Source: Alkaliphilus hydrothermalis
GTDB lineage: Bacteria > Bacillota > Clostridia > Peptostreptococcales > Natronincolaceae
Length of the DNA stretch: 61,384 nt
Assembly (NCBI RefSeq): GCF_016908555.1
Contig: NZ_JAFBEE010000017.1
Location: 1-61,384, forward strand
Direction of reading: 5' to 3'
The notes beneath the pieces are model-generated. The model searched no databases and was not told where the DNA came from. It saw only the letters and a list, made by a program, of their open reading frames with translations. Shown piece by piece: positions 8,265-18,800 of this stretch. Numbering within the stretch: position 1 is the stretch's first letter; each line of letters starts with the position of its first letter. Position numbers and translations under genes: made by a program.

Positions 8265-9461
8265 ATGAAAATATGCGAGAATTTAACTGTTGAAAGGGCA
8301 AGTGTTGTTTACCCCATTACTTTAACTTTGCTATTGAGCGGTAGTTGGATATCATCTAAACTACTGGGATTTGCTTGGAGTTTGTGGGTTAATCAAGGGG
8401 TTTTTTTAGTAATTGCAGCATTTTTAGCTTGGAAAAATAAATGGTCATGGAGAGAAATATATCGTTTTAGAGGAACTGATATTAATACTGCTTTAACAGC
8501 CTTGCTGGCAGGGTTTGGATTGTGGTGGGGAGGGTTAGCCTTTAATGTCTGGTCTGAGAGATTGATTATAAGGCTATTTGGTACTCAACCAAGTCCACAA
8601 TTAGAGCTTACATCAATAGAATCATTTGTCATCATTATAGCATTGGTTGTATTAGCTCCTATAATCGAAGAAATATTATTTAGGGGATATTACCTCAGAG
8701 CCCTTGAAGCACAAACCACTAGACCATGGCTTTGGTCTGGACTACTTTTTGGGGTAATGCATATAGGTAATGGATTAGCTTCTGTTATTCCAGCTACAAT
8801 TTATGGATTTGTATTAGGATATATGGTTTGGAGGAGCAATTCGATTGTTGTTGGTATATTAGCCCATATGGGAATTAATTTCAATGCGGTGTTTTTAGGA
8901 GGTGCAATGCAACAGTTTATTCTAGCTAATGCATTCCCACTAGAATTATTGTTAATTTCACTTGTGGGTTTTATTGTTTTCTGTTTTGGCTTCTTTGGGT
9001 TTCGTCATTTTCAAAATCATATCCATTTACAATCTGATCATAGTGATTCCAGTATTACACTACGATCAAAGCAGTGGAGTGCACTTTTCCTTGCCCTAAT
9101 GATACTAGTTGGAATGGGAGTATTAGATGTTTCTACTAGGGAACCAGCCAATGCTACTGGATATACATCAATGACTGCGGGAAGACTGACTGGAGACATT
9201 ATCATTACAGAAATTGAAGTGACAAAAGCTCCAGATACTTTAGTATTTACATACAAGTTTTCCAGCGACGTTAGCGATACAGTACTGGAAGTATTAGACC
9301 CTAATGATAATGTTATATGGAGTAAAGAGTTAATAGGTAATATGATAAGCCAAGAGTCAACAATAGAAGTTGCTTTAGATGGAAAAGGAATCTATAAAGT
9401 TTACCTTAAGGGAATTAGTCAGGATATGAAATTTGATGCTAATTGGGAAGTAGCTAGGTAG
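8265..9461 (+). CDS. CPBP family intramembrane metalloprotease with extra C-terminal domain
   Basis: A 398-residue protein of the CPBP (Rce1/CAAX-protease and bacteriocin-processing) family. The conserved motifs are EEILFRGYYLRALE (E135, E136, R140), GVMHIGNG (H166) and ILAHMGIN (H201), set among about eight membrane segments in residues 15-250. A further membrane segment near 270-290 is followed by an approximately 100-residue beta-rich tail (TSMTAGRLTGDIIITEIEVTKAPDTLVFTYKF...) that is predicted outside the cell and is not part of the usual family plan. ATG 8265 follows AAGGGGGCTAGGG. Its substrate is unknown. The tail could bind a peptide or the cell wall. Confidence 0.88.
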   Translation: MKICENLTVERASVVYPITLTLLLSGSWISSKLLGFAWSLWVNQGVFLVIAAFLAWKNKWSWREIYRFRGTDINTALTALLAGFGLWWGGLAFNVWSERLIIRLFGTQPSPQLELTSIESFVIIIALVVLAPIIEEILFRGYYLRALEAQTTRPWLWSGLLFGVMHIGNGLASVIPATIYGFVLGYMVWRSNSIVVGILAHMGINFNAVFLGGAMQQFILANAFPLELLLISLVGFIVFCFGFFGFRHFQNHIHLQSDHSDSSITLRSKQWSALFLALMILVGMGVLDVSTREPANATGYTSMTAGRLTGDIIITEIEVTKAPDTLVFTYKFSSDVSDTVLEVLDPNDNVIWSKELIGNMISQESTIEVALDGKGIYKVYLKGISQDMKFDANWEVAR

Positions 9462-9611
9462 GCAAGTTATGAAAATTTTATTATTTTAAGTTAAAATTAC
9501 AAACCTAGAGGGATCACAGGAGAGCCCTTTAAAGATATGAAGATTATCTAGAGCTAGAAGTTAGAAGTGGGTAGATAAAAATATAAATCTTTCTATGGAA
9601 GGAAGTGGAGT

Positions 9612-9938
9612 ATGGCGGTTGGCTGGTCAGCATTAGGAGTTGGAATAATGTCTATCATTTGGGGATTAATCTCATATTATGGTGATGAGTCATTTAATGA
9701 AGGTATAGTAGAATCTTATTCAAAAAAATTTATTATCCTTGATGAGAATCGACTAATTAACTATGTACATTTATCTAGAGTGTTTCATGGAATCGTTTTT
9801 ATATTAGTTTATTTTCTACAAGTATTTCATGAGAGTAATTTAGTTAGCATTATTCTTGTTCTCGTCACTATTCCTTTAATGATGGGAGTAGATTATTATA
9901 AGAAAAGAAAGTTTCTATCAATGAAAACAATGATTTAA
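9612..9938 (+). CDS. small integral membrane protein
   Basis: A 108-residue protein from ATG 9612 with GGAAGGAAGTGGAG upstream. It has hydrophobic segments at about 5-25, 58-75 and 80-98, a short soluble loop between the first two (YGDESFNEGIVESYSKKF), and a basic end (YYKKRKF). I recognise no family. It stands alone between the CPBP gene and a terminator at 10020. Confidence 0.6.
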   Translation: MAVGWSALGVGIMSIIWGLISYYGDESFNEGIVESYSKKFIILDENRLINYVHLSRVFHGIVFILVYFLQVFHESNLVSIILVLVTIPLMMGVDYYKKRKFLSMKTMI

Positions 9939-10019
9939 CTTACTAGATGGATTCGTGAAATAAAATTTTTAAATAAATTGAATAGTTAGCTAAGTTGTAT
10001 TATTGTTTAACACAAGTAA

Positions 10020-10047
10020 CAGAATCCAGTAAATGGGTTCTGTTTTC
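10020..10047 (+). terminator. intrinsic terminator
   Basis: CAGAATCC pairs with GGGTTCTG (one G-T pair) around a 6-nt loop, followed by TTTTCTTGTT. It ends the 9612 transcript. Confidence 0.65.
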
Positions 10048-10218
10048 TTGTTGGAACATTTATAGTATGTTGTTGCTTTAAGTAAATTCTAATTGATTGT
10101 GATAAAATAAAAAAATTGAATTTTTTACATTATAATGCAGGAAAGTATGGTAAAATGAATTCTAGAATATTTAGATTTTCTTAAAAAAGTATTATAACAA
10201 CAGTTAGGAGGCCGATTA

Positions 10219-11529
10219 ATGGACGACGCAATATATATGTTATTGGTGTTCTTTTTACTCATAAACATATATCAATATTTTAAGATAAAAAAAGCAAAAA
10301 AAGAGATGGAATTATATAAAAGCATTTTAGATACTCTACCAGTTGTAGTCTTTGTCCATAGAAAATTACACTTTTTATTTGCAAATAAAACAGGTGGGAA
10401 AATTCTAGGGATTGACGATCCCCAGGAGCTTTTAGGCAAACCTGTATCTGACTATATACAACTAAATATAGAAGCCATTGGGGAGGAACGCATTAAAAAT
10501 GCAATGGAGGATAAACCTTTTGAGGTTTTAATAGAAGATAAACTGACACGTATTGATGGTGAAGTTGCAGCAGTAGAGGTAGTATCTATGCCTATGGAAT
10601 TGGATGACAAAATAGTAGTATTAAATTTGAGTAGAGATATCAAACAAAGAGAAGAGTTAGAAAAGTTGAAAAGAAAAGTGGACGAAGAAAAAGAACGGCT
10701 TAGGGAAGTAATGGAGTATGATAAATTAAGAACTGAATTTTTCTCTAACTTATCCCACGAGTTAAGGACACCCCTTACTCTGATTTTAGGAGTAATAAAT
10801 CTACTGGAGGGGAATTTAAAAGAAGGTAACGAAGGTAACATCAATATTAATAACGTTATAAAAGTAGATAAAAAGATAAAGATCCTTAGGCAAAATTGCT
10901 ATCGTTTATTGAGGCTAGTAAATAACTTAATAGATATGACAAAACTAGATGCTGGATATTTTGAATTAGAATTTCAAAGATGCAATATCGTTAACTTAGT
11001 GGAAGAAATAACAATGTCCTGTATTGAATACATTGAGAATAGGGGGATAGATATTGAGTTTGATACAGAAATAGAAGAAAAATACATTGCATGTGATCCT
11101 GAGAAGGTAGAGAGAGTTATATTGAATATTTTATCTAATGCAATTAAGTTTACTCCCAAAGGCGGAAAAATTACAGTGAATATAAGGGATAATGGGGATG
11201 AGGTGCTTATTCATATCAGAGATACTGGTATTGGAATTCCCCAAGAAAAATTAGATATAATATTTGAACGCTTTATGCAGATAGACAAATCCTTTACTAG
11301 AAGCCATGAGGGCAGTGGAATAGGTCTATCCCTTGTAAAATCTTTGGTGGAGATGCATAAGGGAAGTATTAAGGTTGAAAGTGAGTACGGAAAGGGAAGT
11401 GAATTCATTATTTGTTTTCCTGTAAACTTATTACAAGATACGCAAGATACATATACACATCAAAAAGACATAAAGAATGAAAATTACGTTGATAGAATAG
11501 ACATAGAGTTTGCAGATATCTACAGTTAA
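10219..11529 (+). CDS. PAS-domain sensor histidine kinase
   Basis: A 436-residue membrane-anchored kinase. One N-terminal segment (residues 4-20) is followed by a PAS domain (about 30-140, DTLPVVVFVHRKLHFLFANKTGGKILG), a coiled coil, the H-box NLSHELRTPL (phospho-acceptor H180), a dimerisation domain, and a HATPase_c domain with NILSNAIKFTPKGG (N-box), DTGIGIP (G1) and SHEGSGIGLSLVK (G2). ATG 10219 has TTAGGAGG upstream. No response regulator gene is adjacent, so it is an orphan kinase. A similar PAS-HisKA plan is common among clostridial orphan kinases, some of which phosphorylate Spo0A, but nothing here shows the partner. Confidence 0.93.
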   Translation: MDDAIYMLLVFFLLINIYQYFKIKKAKKEMELYKSILDTLPVVVFVHRKLHFLFANKTGGKILGIDDPQELLGKPVSDYIQLNIEAIGEERIKNAMEDKPFEVLIEDKLTRIDGEVAAVEVVSMPMELDDKIVVLNLSRDIKQREELEKLKRKVDEEKERLREVMEYDKLRTEFFSNLSHELRTPLTLILGVINLLEGNLKEGNEGNININNVIKVDKKIKILRQNCYRLLRLVNNLIDMTKLDAGYFELEFQRCNIVNLVEEITMSCIEYIENRGIDIEFDTEIEEKYIACDPEKVERVILNILSNAIKFTPKGGKITVNIRDNGDEVLIHIRDTGIGIPQEKLDIIFERFMQIDKSFTRSHEGSGIGLSLVKSLVEMHKGSIKVESEYGKGSEFIICFPVNLLQDTQDTYTHQKDIKNENYVDRIDIEFADIYS

Positions 11530-11592
11530 CCGCAGATTGACTATTTAAATACCAAACTGGAGGAGAATAGTTATTTTTATTGGAGGAAATTG

Positions 11593-12018
11593 ATGAGGCC
11601 ATTTATTAAAAGAATAGCTCTTGTAATTTTGCTGGCCTATACATTATTGTTAGGCTATTGGATGCTTTGGGGATTTGGTAGAGCAGTACAGCCCCAGTAC
11701 ATGTATAATATAGTTCCATTTCGTACAATTAAATTGTTTTTTCATTCTAGGAAATCAATCCTTAAAATGAGTATTATTAACCTAATCGGAAACATCGGTG
11801 TGTTTGTGCCATTCGGAATCTTAATTCCGTTATCCTTTGGTGGTAAAATTGCTAAAATGCTGGGAATATTTTTAAGGGGGCTACTGTTACTAGAGATTTT
11901 ACAGTTACTCACTAGACGGGGAAGTTTTGATGTTGATGATTTGATTTTAAACACTGTTGGGGCTATGGTGGGATATGGATTATATAAGATTGGAAAAAGC
12001 TGGTTTCAAAGAAGATAG
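11593..12018 (+). CDS. VanZ family membrane protein
   Basis: A 141-residue protein with four membrane segments and VanZ-family landmarks: YNIVPFRTIKLFF, NLIGNIGVFVPFGILIPL, and LEILQLLTRRGSFDVDDLILNTVGAMVGY. I start it at ATG 11593 behind TGGAGG, rather than at the TTG one codon earlier. VanZ proteins can raise teicoplanin or lipoglycopeptide tolerance, though most chromosomal members have no defined role. It follows the histidine kinase by about 60 nt and may be co-transcribed with it. Confidence 0.88.
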   Translation: MRPFIKRIALVILLAYTLLLGYWMLWGFGRAVQPQYMYNIVPFRTIKLFFHSRKSILKMSIINLIGNIGVFVPFGILIPLSFGGKIAKMLGIFLRGLLLLEILQLLTRRGSFDVDDLILNTVGAMVGYGLYKIGKSWFQRR

Positions 12019-12088
12019 AAAATATTAAAGAGGAAGTGAAGCCAATGAGAAAAATTCCCTCAAAATGATATAAGTAAATCTTCAAAGC

Positions 12089-12115
12089 AAAAACCCCATT
12101 TGGGGTTTTTCATTT
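12089..12115. terminator. bidirectional intrinsic terminator
   Basis: AAAAACCCC, a 4-nt loop and GGGGTTTTT. It lies between the converging vanZ-like and AIM24-like genes and has T-runs on both strands. Confidence 0.85.
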
Positions 12116-12135
12116 GTTGTATTTATTAAGTTTTT

Positions 12136-12897
12136 TTAATCTCCACCTAAAATCTCTCCAAGAATGCTACCACCGATACCCCCAACACCTCTTTTTTCAC
12201 CAACTTGACCACGGGCTGCCGATAAAATACGGTCAGCAAGTCTAGAAAGGGGAAGACTTTGGAGGTATACTTTTCCTGGTCCAGTCAGCTTTGCTAAGAA
12301 TAAGCCCTCGCCACCAAACAGTGCATTTTTAAAACCACCGACAAATTGAATGTCGTAATCCACTGTTTCGGAGAAACCAACCAAACAACCAGTATCAAGC
12401 TTTAATACTTCACCACGGGCTAATTCTCTTTCGATAATTGTTCCACCAGCATGGATAAAAGCCATACCATTTCCCTCTAATCTTTGGAGGATAAAGCCTT
12501 CACCACCAAAGAATCCTGCTCCTAGTTTTTTGGTAAATGCTATTTCAACCTCAACGCCATTTGCTGAACACAAGAAGGAGTCCTTTTGACAAATAAATCT
12601 ACCACCAAATTCGCTTAGATTTAATGGGATGATTTTACCGGGGTAAGGAGCACTAAAGGATACATGTTCTTTACCTCTACCGTTGTTTAAGAATGTCGTG
12701 ATGAAAAAACTTTCACCTGTCACCATTCTTTTAAAGCCCTTGAAGAGACCACCGGAAGTAGATGTTTGCATTTCAATATTATTATCCATAAACAACATTG
12801 TTCCTGCCTCTGCCCGAACACCTTCCCCTGGGTCCAGTTCAATTTCAACGATTTGCATGTCTGTACCATAAATTTTGTAATCAATAATATCCGCCAT
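12136..12897 (-). CDS. AIM24/TIGR00266 family protein
   Basis: A 253-residue cytosolic protein of the TIGR00266 (AIM24, YwiB-like) family. It has repeated beta-rich blocks with many glycines, including EAGTMLFMDNNIEMQTSTSGG, GFFGGEGFILQRLEGNGMAFIHAGG and FKNALFGGEGLFLAKLTGPGKVYLQSLP, and a glycine-rich tail GVGGIGGSILGEILGGD. The function of the bacterial family is not known. ATG 12897 has AAGGAGG upstream. It is the second gene after the MCP fusion on the minus strand, 32 nt downstream of its stop, so the two probably share a transcript. A decayed copy of this gene lies at 21680-21833. Confidence 0.88.
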   Translation of the reverse strand: MADIIDYKIYGTDMQIVEIELDPGEGVRAEAGTMLFMDNNIEMQTSTSGGLFKGFKRMVTGESFFITTFLNNGRGKEHVSFSAPYPGKIIPLNLSEFGGRFICQKDSFLCSANGVEVEIAFTKKLGAGFFGGEGFILQRLEGNGMAFIHAGGTIIERELARGEVLKLDTGCLVGFSETVDYDIQFVGGFKNALFGGEGLFLAKLTGPGKVYLQSLPLSRLADRILSAARGQVGEKRGVGGIGGSILGEILGGD

Positions 12898-12929
12898 GTA
12901 TAAAACCTCCTTTTAAGTAATTTTAAATG

Positions 12930-15413
12930 TTAAGCTGTTTCCATTGGAATCATATCCTCAAATTGAAGTCTACCAGAGGGGTCCAATTGGACATTATCCA
13001 CCCTGTGACTATGGACAAAAGAGTTTTGAGGATGATACAAGAATACCCAAGGACAATCATCTACAATAACTCTTTGAATCTGCTTGTACATATTTAGGCG
13101 TTTAGTTGGGTCAATTATTCCCTTAGCCTCCTTCATTAAATTTACTACCTGTGGATTGTCATATCTCCCAAAATTGGTATAGTTATCAGGCATAAATAGA
13201 GGAGATAAGTAGTTATCGGCATCACCTGTATCGGCAACCCATCCCATTGTGTACAGGTCTGCCTTTGCAATGCTATGGGGCTTCATATATTCTTTACCTT
13301 CTACATAAATCTTTTCACATTTGATCCCAACTTTTTCTAAGTCTTCAATAATATAATCAGTAACGCTTTTCTTTTGTAGGTTCTTTTCGGTTTCTCTAAC
13401 AAGGATTTTAAGGGTTTGTCCTTTAAATCCACTTCCTTGAATCAAGGTTTTTGCCCTTTGGAGGTTATTATCAAATCCTGCAAGGTCCTTATTGTCAACT
13501 ATAGCAGGGGGAAATACACCTTTAGCTTCTGTTGCAAGACCATTTAAAGCCTCTGAAATAATTCTTTTCTTGTTAATAGCATAATTAATGGCTTGGCGTA
13601 GCTCTTTACTTTGGGCAAATATAGAATCTCTATCAAAGTTAAAACCAAAAAAGGAAGTGGTCATGGCATCTTCAATTTTGAGTTTATTTTTATAGTTAGA
13701 ATCCTTCAGTTTGTCGAAATTAGCTCCATTTTTAAAGGTCAGGATATCTAGGTTGCCAGATATGAATTCATCTAAGTGGTCGTCCTCTTTAGTTAAATCA
13801 TATCTCATATGGATTTCATCGACATAGGGTTGTCCTCCAAAATAGTGTTGGAAGGCTAGAAGGCTATATTTTTTTTCTTCTTTATTGATTTTTAGCTTAT
13901 AGGGACCACATCCTGTATAGATCCCCTTGTTATAATCCTCTGGATCGAGAATTCCACAACAGGATTGGGCCAAGTTCAACACAAAACCACTATATGGGGA
14001 GCTAAGGGTAATAGCTAAAGTATAATCATTTACTTTTTTGATTCCGCGTAAATGATTGATTTTACCCTGATGATATTCTTCAGCTCCATCGATTGGATGC
14101 AAAAACCAAGCATTGGGAGAATTAGTTTTAGGACTTAATACTCTTTCTAGGGAACTAATGACATCCTTTATGGTGACAGTCTTGCCATTATGGAATTTAA
14201 CTCCCCGTCTTAAATTAAATATCCAAGTCCTGTTATCCTGATCTAAGTACCAACTTTTAGCGATACCAGGGAGAATGTTCCCCTGGGGGTCCGATACAAG
14301 TAATCCTATATAAACGCTCTTAAAGATGTTGGCACTGCCCTGGTCAAATGCCATGACTGGATTTAATTGATCAAGTTCCTGCGAAATAGTAGTAATTTTA
14401 TATGTATCCTCTTTTTGGATGGTGGTGCTATCGTCAATAGAAGAAGTAAATTTTTTCAAAAAGGTTGCGGTTTCCGTCATTTTATTGATGGAGGATTTGG
14501 TATATTGGGTATTCATCAAAGCTTTTTCAACCAAAGACATAGTTTCTAGGGAAGCTCTATTGATATTGTCCACTTGACCGACAACATCCTCTAAGTTCTC
14601 CGTCTGACTTTGGATTGCTGTGCTGATTTCCATTGTAACCTCCGATGTGTTTTGAACAGAATCAATGATTTTATTGAACACAGTAATTGTTTCGTTGGCA
14701 ATATCGACACCATGTTTGACTTTATTGCTGCTAAAGTCAATTGTTTTAGTAGTTGCAATGACGCTTTCCTTGATATCATTGATAGTAGTAGATATTTCAC
14801 GGGCCGATTCATCACTTTTTTGGGCTAATTTTCTAATCTCTTCGCTGACTACAGCAAAACCACGACCAGCCTCGCCAGCACGGGCGCTCTCAATGGCAGC
14901 ATTTAAGGCTAACAAATTGGTTTGGGCAGAAATATCCTTTATGATCTTTAACATTTGATCGATATCGTTTGCCTTTGAGGCTAAGGTTTCAACAACTTTT
15001 CTAATGTAGCCTACTGATTGCTCTATTTCCCTCATAGCTTCAATAGAATTATTAACAGCAGCGCTGCCTTCCTTTGCCACTGCCATAGTTCCCTCTGCAA
15101 TATTAGTGGATGTTTCAGTACTGGCAAATACTTCTTCCGAAATGGCTGAATAACTTTCCATGACACTGGTGAGCATTTCAACAGCATTAATTTGCACTTC
15201 TACATTGTTTGAAATATGATTAATGACTTCAACAAGATTATCAGTGGCAAATCCTGCTTCCTCGATACGATTAGATAATTTTTTTACATTAATATTTTGA
15301 TTATGCTTTAGGATATGGAGCTTCCGATCATTACTTTGCAGCGCCAAAGAATTATCGGCTTTATTCCCATTGAAAGAAGTGTTACTTCTGTCCTTTTTTA
15401 AAAAAGAAAACAT
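12930..15413 (-). CDS. chemoreceptor signalling domain fused to peptide-binding domain
   Basis: An 827-residue fusion. Residues about 55-330 form a methyl-accepting signalling coiled coil with the conserved hairpin tip (QTNLLALNAAIESARAGEAG, then RGFAVVSEEIRKLAQ, near 155-200). Residues about 345-815 form a SBP_bac_5 domain (oligopeptide/dipeptide binding, e.g. IFKSVYIGLLVSDPQGNILPGIAKSW, WIFNLRRGVKFHNGKTVTIKDV, GCGPYKL, ELRQAINYAINKKRII). I start at ATG 15413 behind AAAGGGGGG. No signal peptide or membrane segment is visible anywhere, so both halves should be cytoplasmic. Normally the binding protein is outside and the receptor spans the membrane. The likely role is sensing an internal peptide or transported ligand and signalling to CheA. 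Confidence 0.85.
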   Translation of the reverse strand: MFSFLKKDRSNTSFNGNKADNSLALQSNDRKLHILKHNQNINVKKLSNRIEEAGFATDNLVEVINHISNNVEVQINAVEMLTSVMESYSAISEEVFASTETSTNIAEGTMAVAKEGSAAVNNSIEAMREIEQSVGYIRKVVETLASKANDIDQMLKIIKDISAQTNLLALNAAIESARAGEAGRGFAVVSEEIRKLAQKSDESAREISTTINDIKESVIATTKTIDFSSNKVKHGVDIANETITVFNKIIDSVQNTSEVTMEISTAIQSQTENLEDVVGQVDNINRASLETMSLVEKALMNTQYTKSSINKMTETATFLKKFTSSIDDSTTIQKEDTYKITTISQELDQLNPVMAFDQGSANIFKSVYIGLLVSDPQGNILPGIAKSWYLDQDNRTWIFNLRRGVKFHNGKTVTIKDVISSLERVLSPKTNSPNAWFLHPIDGAEEYHQGKINHLRGIKKVNDYTLAITLSSPYSGFVLNLAQSCCGILDPEDYNKGIYTGCGPYKLKINKEEKKYSLLAFQHYFGGQPYVDEIHMRYDLTKEDDHLDEFISGNLDILTFKNGANFDKLKDSNYKNKLKIEDAMTTSFFGFNFDRDSIFAQSKELRQAINYAINKKRIISEALNGLATEAKGVFPPAIVDNKDLAGFDNNLQRAKTLIQGSGFKGQTLKILVRETEKNLQKKSVTDYIIEDLEKVGIKCEKIYVEGKEYMKPHSIAKADLYTMGWVADTGDADNYLSPLFMPDNYTNFGRYDNPQVVNLMKEAKGIIDPTKRLNMYKQIQRVIVDDCPWVFLYHPQNSFVHSHRVDNVQLDPSGRLQFEDMIPMETA

Positions 15414-15440
15414 GGCAAATCCCCCCTTTAATAGATGCAT

Positions 15441-15888
15441 AAATTAACTACTTAATTGTATGGTATAACAAAATTGTAAATATTACAATGTATAGTTATA
15501 AGATAAATAGATAAATTTCTAAAGTTTATAAATATTTGTAAAATGAGTGCAATATAAAGGAAATCAATTAGAAAGTAGAGTATAGCCTAGATTATTCATG
15601 ACTTAATTTGAAATTAGTAGATGATTACCTTTCAGATTTTCCCCGTATACCCTTAAAAACAATGCATCTGGTATTTTTTATTATTTCACCCATAATGTAG
15701 GGCTAATTTTCGATAGATAATGTTGTGAATTGATATAATATTATGATATTTCAAAATATTCAAAGGAGTATCCTCCCCTTATCTCGAATAAAAACTAAAC
15801 AGACCATAGGACTAAAGTACTATTGATTAATATCTAAGATTTAAGGGAATAAAACTAAAGATATTCTTTTTAGGAATAGAAGGGAGAA
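15441..15888. other. divergent intergenic region between MCP fusion and adhesin
   Basis: 448 nt without a gene. 15523-15590 is repeated with changes at 21834-21905 and belongs to an old duplication. A possible -10 (TATAAT near 15735) lies about 150 nt before the adhesin start. A short inverted element (GGAG TATC CTCC, about 15765-15777) is present. I looked for a c-di-GMP-I or -II aptamer here and saw none. Confidence 0.5.
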
Positions 15889-18800
15889 ATGAGGATGATA
15901 GTCAAATTAAAAAAGAGTACTGGGGGGCGTTTTTTTAGCTTATTAACTGCTTTAATGATGTTAGCCTATGGACTAATTCAGAGCACCAATTTTTTAGTGT
16001 ATGCTGGCGTACCAGATCCATTGGCAGGCTTTGAGATTTCCGGGGCAACCATCACCCGCAACGGAGAGGAGATTAATGCAATTACATCGCCCCTAAAGCA
16101 AAATGAAACCATTAAGCTTTCCTACACATGGTCCATATTAGACACTGACCATGTTGCAGAGGGCGATACAATTTCAGTAGCTGTCCCTACGATACTGGAT
16201 CTTGGGGAGGATAATATATCAGGAACCCTTTTGGGGGATGATGGAATGACTTCCTTTGGAACATGGGATCTTAATGTAAGCACTAGTCAACTGAGCCTAA
16301 GCCTTAGTAGTGTTCCTGCTAGCCTTAGTAATGTACGGGGGACAGTGGAGTTTACCCTAAACTTTAGAGCCCATGAAGAGATTGTAGAGGTACCCTATGA
16401 GATAAGAATCCCCCTCAGTGGAGGTCTTGAGAAGACCTATACTGTGAGTTTTGAAATACCAGGCGGTGTATCCCTTGATAAAACTGGAGCACAAAGTGGG
16501 ATGGATCCAAACACCATTACTTGGCAGGTGGATATCAATAAGAATCTCCTGACAGTAAGCACTCCAGTGATTACCGACGAAATAGATCCCCTATTAGATT
16601 ATGTGGATGGTTCAATCGAAATCTATAAGCTGAAGGCCTTTTCCAATGGCACCTATTCGCAAGAAGCCACCCCCATTGATGGAAGCTTATATACTACGAA
16701 TTATGGGGGGAATCAACTAACCGTAAGCTTTAACGGGGAAATCGATGGTGCATACCGATTAATCTATGATACCACCATCGATTCAGACCAAATAGATACC
16801 TCCAGGACCTCCTTTAATTACAGAAATGATGTAAGCTACAATGGCGTAAAGGATTCTGCTACGGTCAATATAACCCGTGGTGCATTACTTGTTAAGGATG
16901 GAACAGCGGATAAAGCCTACAATGCAGATCATATAACATGGTCAATCAGCCTCAATCAGGCCCTGTATCCCCTTAAAAATGTAAGTGTTGAGGACAATAT
17001 CCCTAGCGGACTGGGACTTGATATTGCCAGCATAAATGTATATCGTATGCCTGGTAAGGTTTTGGTCGATCCAGCTGCCTATTCCCTTTCCTTTAATGGA
17101 GATAATACACAGTTTACAGTAGCTTTAGGGGATATCAATCAAGAATATGTAGTGGAGTATGTGACAGACATTAATGTTGAGGAAAAGAAAAATAACAATG
17201 GAAGCCTTGCCTTTACCAATAACGCTAAGCTTTATCAAGGTTTAATAGGTGATATAAAGACGAATACCACTTCAGATACAGTGAACATCACAAAAGGAAG
17301 GATCCTACAGAAGTCTGGTAGTGCAACAATCAGTTATAATGATGATAAAACAATTACTTGGACGACGGATGTTAACCTGGCGGAAGTAGATTTGGGAACG
17401 GTCGCCTTTACGGATTCAATTATAGGAGAGCATAAACTAGATGAAGCCTTTGGTATTCAGGTTTACCCCATCACCATAGACCATACTCAAGCCTCCAACA
17501 ACCTGACGATAGGAGCTCAATTGTCGGAGGGCACAGATTATCATTTGACCACCGTTGGATCTGATCCAATAAAGGAATTTAGCTTAGACTTTGGAGGAAA
17601 CATTACACAACCTTACCGTATCGTATATCGCACCATCATTACTGAAAAAACGACCCAAACATTTACTAACACAGCCTATATAGGAGCGAATGATGGTACA
17701 CCAGATGCTACTGGTAGCGTAAGTCCCACCATTGTCAATACATTTTCTAAATCCTATACAGGGGTGGATTTCGTAACGAAGGAGTTAAATTGGCGACTTA
17801 ATGTTAATCCAGTACAGCAAGGGATCAATAATCTAATGATTACCGATACCTTAAGCGAAGGATTGGTCATGTCTAATGATCAAATTGCAGCTCTATCAGT
17901 GAGAAAGGGTGGGGTGGAGTTAATTAAGGATACTGATTATACCATCTCTGAGACAATTGTTGATGGTAAAATAAAAGGATTTGAGATGAGCTTTTTATCG
18001 GAGGTAAATGATGCTGAATATGTGGTTACCTATAGCACTTTTATGGACTTAGATGTATTATCAAATAATGGTCATCTAAAATATGATAACACTGCAGAAT
18101 TTTCCATTGATGGGGGCAGTACTACAAGAAAAGCGACACCTGGATTTAACAATATCATCCTGCATAATGGAAGTAAATCAGGAGTCCTTGATGCCAATCA
18201 AAAACAGCTCCACTGGACAATCAATACTAATCATCTATCAAAAAATATCGATGATTTCGAAGTGATGGATACGATACTGGGCAATCAAAAATTAGTGCCA
18301 GGCTCAGTTGAAATATATTCCTATAGCCTTGATGGGGCGGGCAATATTACAGTGGGAGCTCTTGTGGATCCAGTGTTAGAAGGCTTTACAATAGAAGAGG
18401 GGGGTGATGGTAGTTATTTTAAAGTAATTTATCCTCCTTTAATCAATTCACCTTATTTAATTAGATATTCTACTGAATTTACAGGTATTTCACAAACTAC
18501 TTATGCAAATGTAGCCGTCACAAATAAAAATGAGAGTTATTCCACAAATGTTTCCTATTCAGATGGTAATAAATTTGTCTCTAAGACCGGCACTAGAAAT
18601 GGGATAACGTCAGTGGATTGGACGATTACATTAAATAAGAGCCAGTCCACCATTGCTGCATACACCTTGACTGATCGTTTGAGCGAAGGATTAGAATTAG
18701 TTGAAGATAGTTTTGTAGTAAGGAGGAAGGATGGAACAGTAGTGGATTTTGACACGATTTTTAGATTAAATGTCCATCCAAGGGTCCTCGCGATAGAACC

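Noticed and set aside
15441..15888. Possible second c-di-GMP riboswitch before the adhesin
   Set aside because: I searched for the GGCAAAC...GCGAAAGC...GCAGCC landmarks and for class II features. None were present.
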